A stretch of DNA of 64,000 nucleotides from Aphidius gifuensis. Lineage: Eukaryota > Arthropoda > Insecta > Hymenoptera > Braconidae. The notes below the pieces were generated by a model that had not been told where the DNA came from, did not search any database, and saw nothing but the letters and a program-made list of their open reading frames with translations. Of this stretch, positions 22,807 to 33,960 are shown in pieces. Position numbers and translations under genes: made by a program. Position 1 is the stretch's first letter. Every line of letters begins with the position of its first letter. The stretch is taken from the NCBI RefSeq assembly GCF_014905175.1, contig NC_057788.1, forward strand, positions 12,221,446 to 12,285,445, read 5' to 3'.

Positions 22807-23850
22807 TTTTCATGTGAAGGTAACTTGTGTTATGTTAAAATAAATTGTGCTCCGATTTTTATTAAATTGCAAGTGGTGTTTAAAATTATTTTTATTGTAT
22901 TATTGTGTTATATTTCCGCGTATTTTTCAGGTTTCTTTTTACCTCTCCCTACATTACGCAAATTTGTCTCCCTACCTTTGCTAATGTTTTCTTAAATGAG
23001 CAGGATAAACAGGGTTAATTTAATTACATATCTAGCAGTGTTATTTTATTGGGCAAAATACATATGTCTGATAAATAATCCGAATACGATATTTTAAATA
23101 TAACCTTCTGTCAACTCATCAGATTTCCAATGACCATGAAATTGAATAAAAAAAAAAATTAGTTTTGTGATCAAAGTGTCAATACGGTGCATCACTTAAG
23201 GTGAGTTTTTGTGAGTGTATGTGTGACTTTGATATACGTAAAATAAATATTGTTTATTGAAAAAAAAAAATTTCAATACTTGTCAATACCTTTCTATAAA
23301 TTGGTTGTTTCTTTTTAATTTTCTCTTACAATCAATTGGAACGAGTCTTATGAATGCTATAAAATTACATAGAGCATGAATGTACCTTAAGATTTAAGGG
23401 ATGTCTTCGGCAATTTTTCGTAGTATAGAAGAGAGAATAAAATCTACCTTTAAAACATTGATCCGAAAGATCAAAAGAAAAAACAAATTTCAATTTTTTT
23501 TTCGTATGAAACAATAGTTTTAACCTACATTTTTGAATCATAACCCAATATTATCAATTTCTAATATATATTTTATTAGCTTTTCATTCTTTTAAACATT
23601 TTTTTTTTATAATTATACCAATGCATGTAACTTATACCTATATAAATTTATTGTAGAAAAAAAAATAAGGTAAGTGAAGTTATTACTATGATCATTCAAT
23701 ACATGATCTTACATTAATCGAGATATAAAAAAATTTTAAACGTTTTTTATTACCGGGTATTTTGTTTTTATTTGTTTTTTTTTTGAATTATAACTTTATT
23801 TAATCTTTCGTTATGTTGTATATATTGTAATCAATTTTTTGACCTCTACG
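22807..23850. other. AT-rich spacer, nothing identified
   Basis: Long A and T runs with occasional short motifs. No open frame with recognisable features and no clear repeat ends. Confidence 0.45.
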
Positions 23851-24017
23851 GTGAGAACTATCGGCCAAGGTTTACAATAAGGGATTTTTACCGTCCTCAA
23901 AATCACCGGGGAGAGCCATGTTGGTAATCTCGGAAGCCGCGAGAGTAACGAGAACAAACCGAAAACCTAAATCAGTTTTAGAAAAGGTAGAGAGGCGCGT
24001 ATGGGTTGTATATAAAA

Positions 24018-24512
24018 TTAATGGACTATGTCCATCAATCGTTGAAAGACCGGAGATCCCGCCTTTATGCCCATCGGCATGGAAACATAGTGATAGTGAC
24101 CTTGGGAGGTTGAGAAAGCAGTTTTGTCTTCCGAGGCTGGGTCTAATGGAATTTGATGAAAACCGGAAGCAAGGTCTAAAGTAGAAAAGTATTTAGCATT
24201 CCCAAGTTGATCAAGTATATCAGAAATATTCGGTAGTGGATAAGCGTCACCTATTGTTTTCATATTGAATGCTCTAAAGTCAATAACCATGCGCCATTTG
24301 CGTTTTTCGTCGAGACCCAATTTTTTTGGGACAATCCAAACGGGGGAATTATATGCGGATTTAGATGGTTCTATAATTCCATTGTCTAAAAGCGTCTTTA
24401 CTTGTTTTTGGATTTCATCTCGATGAACTTGGGGATAGCGATACATTTTTGTTTGAATCGGAGTTTCATCAGTGGTCCTCAAAGAATATTTCATGACATT
24501 AGTTGTACTCAA
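24018..24512 (-). pseudogene. pol: Gypsy reverse transcriptase, N-terminal half
   Basis: The frame contains classic Ty3/gypsy RT blocks in order: YRYPQVHRDEIQKQV, GIIEPSKSAYNSPVWIVPKK, WRMVIDFRAFN, YPLPNISDILDQLG, YFSTLDLASGFHQIPL (with the first catalytic Asp), KTAFSTSQGHYHYVSMPMG. It stops right after SPVFQRLMDIV, so the YxDD box and everything after it is missing. This truncation leaves it inactive. Confidence 0.85.
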
Positions 24513-24660
24513 TTTATTTCCTGGTAATTGAAATTGATATGGAAATCTTTGTTGGAGATAGGTATAAAAATTCGAGTTTTTGTTCGAGGTGGAAGAACGA
24601 CGGAAACATGTGGCTGTAAAGCTATTTCACTCTCTCCTACACGGAGAATGCCCAATGTGC

Positions 24661-25062
24661 TTAATCCTTGAAAAGATCTTGAAGAGTCCCTTCTTGATTT
24701 TTGAAAAAGACTATACCCACAATGCCATCAAAAGGAACTGAAAAATTTTCATTCACTACCTGGAATTTGTTATCTAAGCCATTTATTGTAATATTAATTT
24801 CACCTTCTGTACGAATTAACCCTTTACCAATGCCAGCAACATTATAAGTAATATTTTTATCGAAATCTTGACCATGTATTAAAGAATTGATTTTCATTAG
24901 ATTTAACTGAGAACCTGTATCGACTAAAAACTGAGCTTGCCCACGAGAAAAACAATTGTGGAATATAAGGATTTGTGGTAAGCTGCTTGTATTGAGGTTG
25001 TAGCAGACTCGGTTGTCATTGTCGACGAGCTCTGTGCTGCGCCTCATTGGGAATTCGTCCAC
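24661..25062 (-). pseudogene. pol: Gypsy aspartic protease region
   Basis: The 133-codon frame holds FLVDTGSQLNLMK, the retropepsin active-site triad D-T-G in its usual hydrophobic context. A second conserved strand follows about 60 residues on (FDGIVGIVFFKNQ; an intact flap/ILG region would be expected near here). It is separated from RT by a break at about 24520-24660, where the frame changes. Confidence 0.7.
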
Positions 25063-25514
25063 GGGGCGCTCTGAGAGTTTAAATGATCGCTGTGTTGACA
25101 GAAATTAATTGAAGATAAATTTTTATTTTGACTTGGATATGGATTTCGCGTCGGCAATAAACCTTCGGCATTATTATGATGTCGTTGATTTGAATAGATT
25201 GGATTTCTAGAAAATGTTGAGAAAGGTTCCGATCTCGGGTTTGAATTTCTAGAATAGGAATTATATCTGGGGTTAGAACTATTTGCATTGTAAGGATTAT
25301 ATCGCGGTTGTTGCCTGTTTGGGCACTTAATGCGCATGTGACCCATGTGACCACATTCATAGCATTTCATTTGAGGACAATATGCACGTGTATGATCGAG
25401 TCTATTACAATTAAAACACTTACGCAACGGTTCAATAAAAAGAGGTTGTGAAGGTTCTGCAATTGTAAATACTCTTGGATTTTTAAAATGAGTGTTTTTA
25501 TTTTCGACCGACAA
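25044..25514 (-). pseudogene. gag: Gypsy Gag, nucleocapsid part with two CCHC knuckles
   Basis: In frame with the preceding capsid segment. It contains two CX2CX4HX4C zinc knuckles, CFNCNRLDHTRAYC and CYECGHMGHMRIKC, followed by a long Asn/Ser/Arg/Tyr-rich linker typical of retrotransposon nucleocapsids that bind the element's RNA. It ends at a stop at 25044-25046 and overlaps the protease frame by about 19 bp, so the next gene is reached by a frameshift, programmed or mutational. Confidence 0.8.
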
Positions 25515-25520
25515 CGTAGA

Positions 25521-26000
25521 TCAAGCGTCAGACTCCCTTTCAAGGTGGGCTGCTCGATCAATTGCACTCTCAAGACTCGTAAATTGTTCACTAGCAAACA
25601 AAGTACTTAACAGAGAGTTAGACAAGCCCCGATAGTTAGCCGCCATCAGCCCACGATTAAAAACCTCAGTGACTCTTGCGCCAAAAATAATAGCAGATTC
25701 ATCTTCGTTTTGTTTTGCTTTACGTAATTCATCATGAGCCAAGTCGATATTGAAAAAATGAGAATAAACAGTTTTTAAGGACGTTATTAAATCATGCATG
25801 TTATCGAGTCTTTTTCTGATGCTAATTAGTTGGTCTGCTTGCCCCCGAATCTTATTTATCGCCATTGATGATAAGGTCAATTGATCCCCCTCCCTTACTT
25901 GAGAATTTACTAATTTGCATTGCTCAACAAATTTCATTAACCCCCCTGCAGACCCACCGTCAAAAATTGGAATAAGTTCTTGAGCAATTTTCACCGACAT
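25521..26000 (-). CDS. gag: Gypsy Gag, capsid part
   Basis: ATG at 25998-26000, 159 codons ending in a TGA. The N-terminus reads MSVKIAQELIPIFDGGSAGGLMKF and helices follow (QLISIRKRLDNMHDL, YSHFFNIDLAHDELRKAKQ). This matches the retrotransposon Gag capsid pattern, including the D(E)-L-x-x-x-x-Q-x-x-x-E block. The same frame continues past the TGA with no other break into the zinc-knuckle region, so a single nonsense codon appears to separate the capsid and nucleocapsid parts. Confidence 0.75.
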   Translation of the reverse strand: MSVKIAQELIPIFDGGSAGGLMKFVEQCKLVNSQVREGDQLTLSSMAINKIRGQADQLISIRKRLDNMHDLITSLKTVYSHFFNIDLAHDELRKAKQNEDESAIIFGARVTEVFNRGLMAANYRGLSNSLLSTLFASEQFTSLESAIDRAAHLERESDA

Positions 26001-26200
26001 AAACTAATTTAGGTGGCTGAAAGACGTTGAATTTAATCGCGGTATGAGTCAATTGATAATTGATAATTTATCCGACATTAACTTCGAAATCACTTCACTT
26101 ACACCCACTAAATTTGTCTTCACACGAGCCGGCAAATGTCAAAAGTTCTTATAATTAGTTCTTTTATCGCTATCACTATTATTTTTGTATTTCTTGAGAA

Positions 26201-26217
26201 TCCCACCGCTGTCACCA
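26201..26217 (-). other. Candidate primer-binding site of the gypsy element
   Basis: The minus-strand reading TGGTGACAGCGGTGGGA sits just inside the putative LTR end and starts with TGG, as expected for pairing to a tRNA 3' CCA end. Which tRNA it matches is not decided here. Confidence 0.4.
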
Positions 26218-26295
26218 AAATTTTGCGTCACAACTCGCGGTTTTAATACGCTGACGGTTCGTTGTTGCCCGTGAAGCGCTAACGCACTTTGCTCG

Positions 26296-26298
26296 TGT

Positions 26299-26331
<33 letters not shown>

Positions 26332-26372
26332 TTCTATTGTTTACTTTCAATATAAACATATATATATATATG
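26296..26372. repeat. TA microsatellite
   Basis: An uninterrupted (AT)n run at about 26305-26330 and a second shorter run at 26358-26372, lying between the gypsy remnant and the hAT gene. Confidence 0.8.
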
Positions 26373-26547
26373 ATTATTTAAGCATGTATTGCGTATTTAC
26401 ATCAAATATTGGAATAAATGAGTCACCGGTACATTTCCTACTGCTGTATATGTATTCCGTTAGACGATCAGTTGATGACAAATATTGCGTTGTAGAAATA
26501 ATTAATTAATTTTGAATTGCAAAAAAAAATTAATTTGTAATATCAAT

Positions 26548-28570
26548 ATGCCTAAGATAAATAAATCTTTAGATGAAGATCGAGCATATAAAAAAGATTG
26601 GGAAAAAAATAATGCATTTAAAGGTAATGTTGATTATTTACAGATATATATATATATGTATTAGTATATATATAGTGTATCAATGTATATGTACTCCCTG
26701 TACATTCTTTATTATTATTTATATTTTTATCAATTTTTATTATATTTTATCATTTATTCGTATCTAGGGTGGCTTACTAAATGTCCAGAAAAACATCAAT
26801 CACTGTTAAATTCAGGAAAAGATCAAGCATTTTGTCAATGGTGTAAAATATCATTACGTTGTCACGTAAATACATTGAAACGTCATTCTGAGTCAAAAGG
26901 TCACCTACAATCTGCCTCAACCAGAATCAACAAATCTCAAAAAACATTACTTGCTTGTGGTACAATTTATTGTGATAATTTTTTTTTTTTTATTCTTTAA
27001 TATTTGGGTATTTAATTCATGTATTTACAGGTGTTTCGAGTGGCTGTAATGAGACTAAAATGATTGATATTCAACTGACCATGTATGCTGCAATCCATGG
27101 CACAATGAGTAGCTTGGATCACTTGGGTGAAACATTAAAAGAATGTGGCAAAGGAAGTAAATTAGAAAAACTACGTTTACATCGTACTAAAGCATCTAAA
27201 ATAATAATAAATGTAATTGCACCTTCATTTTTGAAAGAATTAATTGATGATATTGGTGAGCAAGGATACTCTTTAATATTGGATGAATCAACAGATGTTG
27301 GTACAAACAAATTTATGGCTTACTGTGTTAGATATTTTAGTGTCAAACACCAGAAAATTGTAGTTGATTTCCTTGGTTTTAGTCAAGTAGTTACAGCCAA
27401 AGCAACTGATTTATATAATATACTTAAAGAATTTTTAAATGAAGTTGGTCTTTCATTGAGCCAGCTTATTGGAATTGGTACTGATGGTGCATCTAACTTA
27501 TGTGGAAAAAATCAAAGCCTGTATACATTGTTAAAACAAGACGTGCCACGTTTACAGCTCATTAAGTGCACTTGCCACTCTATTGAAAAGTGTGCTGAAA
27601 AAGCTGCTCGAGAACTACCTTCTAATGTGTCATATTTAATAGCAGAAACTAACAATATATTTTCCCACAGTACCATTCGTATTTCCATGTATGAGAGTTT
27701 TTATACAAATTACAATAGTGGAAAAAAACCAAAAAGATTTTTGTCTCTCTCTTCAACAAGGTGGCTTGTTGTTTATTCTGCTGGTTTAATTGTTTTAAAT
27801 CAGTGGAACACCTTGAAAAGTTTTCTTAACAACGTGGCTTGTAATAAATATTTGAAATAATTCAAGTAAAACAACATTGTGCCAACTTTGTCATCAGCTT
27901 GTGTAGAGAAATTGAAGAAAGATTGCCACAAAATGTCAGTGTATATGAGACAATGAAATATTTTTCACCAAATGTACTTTTTTCAACAACAAAAATTACA
28001 TCAAAAGATTTGCCTTGGGATTTGGCCAGTACAAATGTAAATAAAAATAATATTGAATCTCAATTACGTCGTCTACAAACTTTGAGATTTGATGACATAT
28101 CTCCAGATATTGATGAGACTGTTGATACAAGTGACTTTTGGATAGCAGTTTGGAAATTAAAAAATGTTAATGATCAACAAACATTCAAAGATCTTGCTGA
28201 ATTTGCATTAAGAGCTCTGTCATTGCCAATCAGTAATGGTGGAGTTGAACGAATTTTTAGTATCATGGCAGCAATAAAAACTAAAGTGCGTAATCGCATG
28301 CAAATTGCATTAATTAGAACTAGAGTGCATGTACGTGTTCTTGGAATATGCTGTAAAAATTTTATAGCAACAAAAGACATGCTTTCAAGGTTCAACAAAA
28401 ATATGTATGTTGAGAATAACTCAACAGATAGTTCTGGTGAGTTGATTAATCAACAAGATAATGATCAACTTTTAAGAACATTTGAACTTTTTGACAAGCT
28501 GACATGTGATGCTGATGGATTGTCAAATGAAAATGGTTTAGATGATGATATTAATTATGAGTGCGAATAA
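26548..28570 (+). pseudogene. BED/hAT transposase gene with two introns and an internal deletion
   Basis: Exon 1 starts at the ATG at 26548 and ends at 26623 (AAAG|GTAATG). Exon 2 is 26768-26959, preceded by TATCTAG. Exon 3 starts at 27031 after TTTACAG; both junctions keep frame. Exon 2 carries a BED-type finger (FCQWCKISL...LKRHSESKGH). Exon 3 carries hAT blocks: SLILDESTDVGTNKF, GIGTDGASNLCGKN and CTCHSIEKCAEKAA, with a WLVV segment (STRWLVVYSAG) further on. At 27850-27860 the frame stops (TGAAATAA). The +2 frame continues from about 27851 through 28570 with the C-terminal dimerisation block ALSLPISNGGVERIFSIMAA. Roughly 100 residues usual between these blocks seem missing, so an internal deletion with frame change is the likely break. 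Both halves are otherwise open, which suggests a fairly young copy. Confidence 0.8.
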
Positions 28571-28900
28571 ATTTAGAGCCAAAAAAACGACCAAAAGGTT
28601 TTTGAGTAAATATAGTTTTAAAAAATATACATATTCATAAAAAGATAAATATATATGTAAATCAGATATATATATTCATATACATATATACATACATTTA
28701 AAAGTATATATGACAAAATAAAAAATTAAATAAAATTATAATCAAAAAGAAAAAATAAATAAAAAATTAAATACATTATTTTTATCTACCATACCTACCT
28801 TCTCTACTTTATCTATCTTAGTAAAAAAAAATGGTTTAAATTTGGCGCTATGATACTGGCCCCATGATAAAAAAAATGGCTTCCATTTGGCCCCGTAGTA
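28571..28900. other. Non-coding flank of the hAT gene
   Basis: TA-rich runs (ATATATATTCATATACATATATACATACA) and A-rich stretches. At 28836-28910 the pair ATGGTTTAAATTTGGCGC and ATGGCTTCCATTTGGCCCC forms a short imperfect repeat. No terminal inverted repeat of the hAT element could be fixed. Confidence 0.4.
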
Positions 28901-28904
28901 CTAC

Positions 28905-29770
28905 GCAACTGGCGCTTTGCCCTCCCAAACATCTGGCAACTCTGACCGCCGGTTTGTGAGTGGCCTCGGTAGTGACATCGTTTTTCGCCTGGATGTCAGT
29001 GTTGACTTGGTAGACATCCGCCACGAGCGGATAATCCGGATTCCTACCATGGCTACGTCAGATTCGTATCCCCTACTTCGACACTCCCACCGGAGAGTCG
29101 CATCGGGTGTGCGCACAGATGGTCGTCTGGAGTGGGTCAAACAGGAGTGGGGATAGAGAGTCCATAAAACTCACCAGTCGTCGGCCGGCTCTCGTGGAGT
29201 TGGCTGGTGACTTGGCGATGTCGATATGCTCCTAAAGAGGAGCTAGTTGATATCACTGGTGAAGCTGGTATGACTGCTTGGTGGAGTTGGCCGATGACTT
29301 AGACGATGACGTTGACTGGGTCTTAGGGTGGAACTAGTTAATGTCACTGATGAGTCCAACCAAGCTCCCGATGCGTGGTGCATGCTCCCGAGGGTGATTT
29401 ACGATGTCGCTACGCTGCATAAGTAGGATGTTGTATATCACTCACTCTCTCGTTCTAGTGTGGTTACTTACTGTCAGGGTAACCTATAAACGAGTAGTCA
29501 AATGTATCGAGTGGTCCGGCGTAAGACCAGCGTGGCTGCGGATGGACTTTATGTTTGACTACTTGGTGCACTAGAGTGCGTAGGCAGTAGGAGGATATTT
29601 GGTAGAGCCTGCGAGGTACAAATATCCTCGATCTCGTATTGACTCAGGTTATGCGAGTTAGTTAAACCAAAGTTACAGTTAAACAAAGATTACAGTAATA
29701 ACCGCTGACACAGGGTTAGGTTATTACGCTCCCAGCCAATATTAAAAACTATATCCATTTTAGTAACGGC
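28905..29770. other. Island of higher GC with a ~90-bp imperfect duplication; possible LTR or LINE fragment
   Basis: Base composition changes abruptly compared with the flanks. At 29195-29275 and 29281-29360 a block beginning GTGGAGTTGGC and containing ACTAGTT or GCTAGTT and GATATCACTGG or AATGTCACTGA occurs twice in direct order. Two open frames of 79 codons lie on opposite strands at 28901-29156 and have no recognised motif. GGCGCCCGAGTGACG at 29768-29782 resembles the start of a retroelement primer-binding site, which would make the island an LTR-like unit. This is a weak inference. Confidence 0.35.
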
Positions 29771-30734
29771 GCCCGAGTGACGTTTCGGAACCAATATGGG
29801 GTACTTCACTCCTCTACCATTTCTTACTGAACTAGTCGCTACCGAAACAGCCGTCGACTTCTGTTACGTAATATTCCCTGGCCCATTGGTTGCCGTTATA
29901 CACGAGCTGGCAGTAAAAGAGAAGGATAATGAGAAATCCTTGTTGATCCCATAGTAACCGACGCTTCTTCTGTATCGGTAGAAAAAACGGTTACAATATA
30001 TGTCAACTCAATAATAACTTATTACACATAGTGGCAATTAACAGTTGTCATATCTGTTTTCAATTGAGACAACAGTCACGATTGATTGTTAAAATATGAA
30101 AAAACTGTTAGAACGGCGTGATTGAGGATCAAGCGTAGAACCTGTATACACCGGAACAAAGTTCCTTCTGTGAACTTTTAGCAAGTTAATATGATCTAGC
30201 AATTTCCACATAATTTTCTAAAAATACTTGACGATTATAACATATCCAATCAAACATTTTTTCACAATCTTGTTCAAACATTCGTTATTAAAAACATGAC
30301 CCAAATTTTATTTTTTCAATTGCATAATTTCAGTAAATGTTATTGGGCTGAATGTTCTGAATCTGAATGTTGTAGGTATAACAATCAAAGCTCATGCTAT
30401 ACCATATGACTCACTACAACCAGATGCAATACTTTTTTTTTTTTTTATATCAAATTATTACCTTTTTACTATTCACTTATTTGTCCTTCTTCTTTGACAA
30501 TTTAGATGGGTTCTCTAATAATAGTACAAGCTAAACACATTAAATCTTGATTTAATAATCTTATGATTCAGACGGGATCTATAAAGCATTTTTCACAACT
30601 GTATCAATGATAACAAGGTCTTATTACACGATTTGCGAGAAATTTACACGCCGAAAACGAACATTCACTTATCTGTTTAATAAAAGTCCTCCAATCATCA
30701 ATTATTTTCCGAAAAATATCAGGAAACCATGTAA
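29771..30734. other. Spacer, no supported gene
   Basis: Moderate composition until about 30000, then AT-rich. No convincing frame, repeat end or RNA structure was found. Confidence 0.35.
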
Positions 30735-31362
30735 CTACATCAGCATACTTTTACCATTTATGAAATTATTTATTTGAGGAACAGGCGCACACACAAGATC
30801 TATGCCATAGCTAGGGTAGGTGTGACTGGTTGCACTGAGAAATTCGTTGATAACAGAATAATTACTTACGTAAAGCTCCCATGCACGTTTTACCATATCA
30901 AGTCGTAGAATTGTTTTATTGTCTAGTCTACGACGTACATTAAGTGCTCTTTTCAATGAAATATGATCATTTCTTGACTTTTTTGCTATGTCCATGATGC
31001 ACTCAGCAAAAACCCAGATATTTTTTTTGTAACTAATGAAAAAAGTAGCTAGAAAATGATGATATGACTCCGAAGGATTGCTTGATTGGTTGCGATTTTG
31101 TTGGTTGTACAATGAATAGCCACGTGCTCCAACTCTTCAAAGCCAACATCTTTCATTATACAATAGCAGTTCACGGAAATAAACGATAATATCATTCTCA
31201 GCTTTTAGAATCAAATTATAAAGTGCAGTATTTATTAAATTAGCCGACAACAAGGCAATACTTAACAATTTCCTCATGAATCACCCTTTAGGCCATGCAA
31301 TGAGAGCTTCTTTGAATTGTTTCATCTCCCTTATATTTCCACATTTTCTTACTACAGCCTGT
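30735..31362 (-). pseudogene. Unrecognised coding remnant with two nonsense codons
   Basis: A minus-strand frame of 125 codons (30735-31112) reads as a normal globular protein (NIWVFAECIMDIAKKSRN, RALNVRRRLDNKTILRLDM, KRAWELYVSNYSVINEF). In the same frame it extends upstream across two TGA codons. Flanking text (ALIAWPKG, FMRKLLSIALLSANLINTA, ERCWL, RVGARGY) fits Trp-to-stop changes. Further upstream, TTATATCTACAG at about 31363-31375 resembles a 3' splice site, so the whole may be a 3' exon. I do not recognise the family. A host gene relic or an endogenised RNA-virus gene are both possible. Confidence 0.4.
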
Positions 31363-31427
31363 AGATATAAATAACAATTTATTTATTTTTAATTAAATCA
31401 AAATTTGATGTGTTTTTACTTTATTTT

Positions 31428-32690
31428 ATCAAGAGGCACGGTAGTGCCTCGCGTCAAGTATAAGGAAAAAAAAAAAAGTAGGAGAAACGAGATTAACTAC
31501 CGTGCCTATATATTATCGGCATAAAGCTAACCCTAACCCTCCAATTCCTTGGGAAATTATTTTAAAATATGATTAATCAGATAAATATATTATGTCTTCT
31601 CATCATTTTATTAAATCAATATCACACTTTTTTATAGAAAAAAAAACAGATTTTTTAGATGTATACTTATTTTTTAAACTTCAAAATCATTTTCAGAAAT
31701 TGCGTTTTTTCTTGAATTTCTTTAAAAAGTTAGGGCACTCTGAGAAACTTTATAGAACGAAATTCTATATCAAAGCATTATGGCTTCTAAGTTCAGAGCA
31801 ATTCGACAACCTTATAAAATAAAATTGAGCAATAATAGTAGAATGGTGTGAAAGAGCCTTTATTTATATCAGTATAGTATTCAATGTCGCATCGATCGTG
31901 CTACAGTATTCGATATCGCAGCGTTGGAGCGCGCACCATATGTCGTTGGGATATGAGCGCGAATCCTGATCATTAGGTGTGCTAATGTACTAGTATCAAG
32001 AGGCACGGTAGTGGAGGAACGAGATAACTACCGTGCCTAATATACACGGCATAGAGCTAACCCTAACCCTCCAATTTCTTGGGAATTTATTTTAAAATAT
32101 GATTGATGAGATGAAGATATTTTGTCTTCTGATCATCCTATTGAATCAATATTAAACTTTTTGATAAAAAAAAAAAATAGATTTTTTAGATGTAAACTTT
32201 TTTTTTAAAGTTTAAAATCAATTTCAGAAATTGCATTTTTCTTGATATTTTTTTAAAACCTTACCACACTCTGACAAACATTCTAAAACCAAATCAGATC
32301 AAAGCATTATGGCTTCCAAGTCCAGAGCTATTCGACAACATTATAAAATAAAATTGAGCAAGAATAGTAGAATGGAGTGAAAGAACCTTTATATCAGGAC
32401 AGTATTCAATATCGCATCGATGGTGCGCGCGCCATATGTTGTTGGGATAATTGCAGTTCCAGAAATTGCGTTTTTCCTGAAATTTCTCTCAAAAGATAGG
32501 GCATTCTGACAATCATTATAAAATGAAATCAAATCGAAGCAACACAAAGCCTAATTGCTTCCAGGTCCAGAGCGATTCATAATAAAAATAAAATTGAGCA
32601 AGAATAGTAAATGGTGTAGAAAAACTTTTAGGTATATTTACAGTATTCAATATCGCATCGATGGCGCGAATTGAATAAAGATTTTTTAGG
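31428..32690 (+). repeat. Tandem ~565-bp repeat, two copies and a partial third
   Basis: Copy 1 begins at about 31428 (TATCAAGAGGCACGGTAGTG) and copy 2 at about 31996 with the same start. The shared body includes GCTAACCCTAACCCTCCAAT, AATATGATTxATxAGAT, CAGAAATTGC, ATTATGGCTTC and TATCGCATCGAT. A third, 5'-truncated copy starts at about 32455 (CAGAAATTGCGTTTTTCCTG) and ends with TATCGCATCGATGGCGCG near 32668. Divergence is moderate, so this is an old tandem duplication. The open frame at 31592-31822 is within copy 1 and is not conserved in copy 2. Confidence 0.75.
31435..31511. repeat. Small inverted-repeat unit, GGCACGGTAGT ends (copy 1)
   Basis: AGGCACGGTAGT at 31433-31444 and ACTACCGTGCCT near 31498-31509 face each other across ~65 bp. 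The same ends enclose 32002-32039 and, elsewhere, 35304-35399. Confidence 0.6.
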
Positions 32691-32980
32691 CTGCTTTAAG
32701 CTATAATTCCAAGTCACATTTTGTTGTTATTGTTTATTTTCCTTTTTATCAAGTTTAATGAGTTTTTTTTTTTATATTAAGTTATATGTAAAAGGATTTA
32801 TTTTTGAATATCTAAATCAGCTGCCAGAAGCATCTGTCTATAGAGCAAAAAAGCTAACATATTTTTAAATACTATTTTTGACTTGTTCATCTTTTTGTGA
32901 TGGTTGATGCACAACTATTCTGTAAGTTTGAGTAATAAATATTAATAATAATGAAATGTCCGATAAAGTAAATAATATTT
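32690..32980. other. Short AT-rich spacer
   Basis: No gene or repeat ends seen. Confidence 0.35.
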
Positions 32981-32984
32981 AAAA

Positions 32985-33960
32985 CAATGATGCCCAAGGC
33001 ATCATTATCAATGAATTTCTCGATAGTATAATTGATCTATCACATGTTAATTTTGATGACAATGAAAGACGGTTGCTGTCAGTGAGTGACAAAATATCAT
33101 CAAATGTCGAAGATCTTCAAGCTTGGTAAAGAAAAGATTTATCAGTAAGTTAACTTAATGATTTGTCAAATGATACAACGAAAACAATTGAAAGAACTTT
33201 TACGAGACCGAAAAAAAAAAAAAATGGAAGAATGAGTTCGGAATTAATAGTGGATATAACATTACCAACAAGTAATCATGTTTAGAAATTAAATTATCGA
33301 CAAGAATCATCGACAAAAATAAATAATGAAAATGATAATAAAAATCAAAAATACAAAGAACATGTGTCAGCAATGTTGAGACCATCAGTGTCAGGCACGT
33401 TATTTATATCATTGTCATTATCAAATGGTCAAGAAAGTCTTGATGCGTTTTTAAATATGTCACAATCAAATGGTATCAATTCGTTCATCAATTGAACGAC
33501 TAATTTTGAAGATGCAACAATTATGAACACATCAAGACCATTTTTTTTTAGTAACATCAACAACAGATATTGATAAAATTAATGAAAACGAAATTAACAA
33601 TAATAAATTTACAATGGATTGAAATATTCACAATGACATTGGTGATTGTTTAGCAATCGCTGTTTCACAAATTTTAACTGAATCACTGATTCAAATAAGT
33701 ATGTTTAGTGATGTTTCTGAAAGTAATCCATCTTCAAAAGATTATTTGGATAATTCAAATGGTGAAATTGACGATATTTTTCACAGTAAAACTCTTACTA
33801 ATAGAAATATTACTTTTACACCCAACTCATTAAATGTATTGGGCAAAAAAAAAAAAAAAAAACAACAGATTCAGACTCATATTATTATTTAGAAGGAAAT
33901 CAAAACATTAATGACAGTATTCATTTACGACTATCTTCGAACTCAACATTCGATGTGATA
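32985..33960 (+). pseudogene. Decayed Ser/Asn-rich coding region of unknown family
   Basis: Several plus-strand stretches read as protein with normal codon content but are separated by stops. They include INEFLDSIIDLSHVNFDDNE (about 33010-33070), YKEHVSAMLRPSVSGTLF followed by LSNGQESLDAFLNMSQSNG (33351-33475), MFSDVSESNPSSKDYLDNSN (33701-33760) and TFTPNSLNVLG (33812-33844), with another piece after a poly-A run at 33845-33860. The order and common strand suggest one degraded exon of a host gene. I cannot name the family. Confidence 0.35.

Larger units (their letters stand above)
24018..26224 (-). mobile_element. Truncated Ty3/gypsy LTR retrotransposon
   Basis: On the minus strand the order is PBS candidate, gag, CCHC zinc knuckles, aspartic protease and the first half of reverse transcriptase. 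The sequence is cut at about 24018, inside RT. RNase H, integrase and the 3' LTR are absent. A TGGTGACAGCGGTGGGA element (plus-strand 26201-26217) lies ~200 bp upstream of the gag ATG. It follows a possible 5' LTR end (GTTGTGACGCA) and is the likely primer-binding site. The reading frame is broken between gag, protease and RT. Confidence 0.85.

Noticed and set aside
22598..22843. Overlapping open frames on both strands
   Set aside because: All derive from the 24-bp minisatellite, whose unit is a multiple of three and lacks stops in several frames.
31592..31822. 76-codon frame with FFKLQNHFQKLRFF
   Set aside because: Not preserved in the second copy of the tandem repeat.
31530..32070. TAACCCTAACCCT as a possible internal telomere repeat
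   Set aside because: Only two units in each copy, contained inside a longer tandem repeat; no array.
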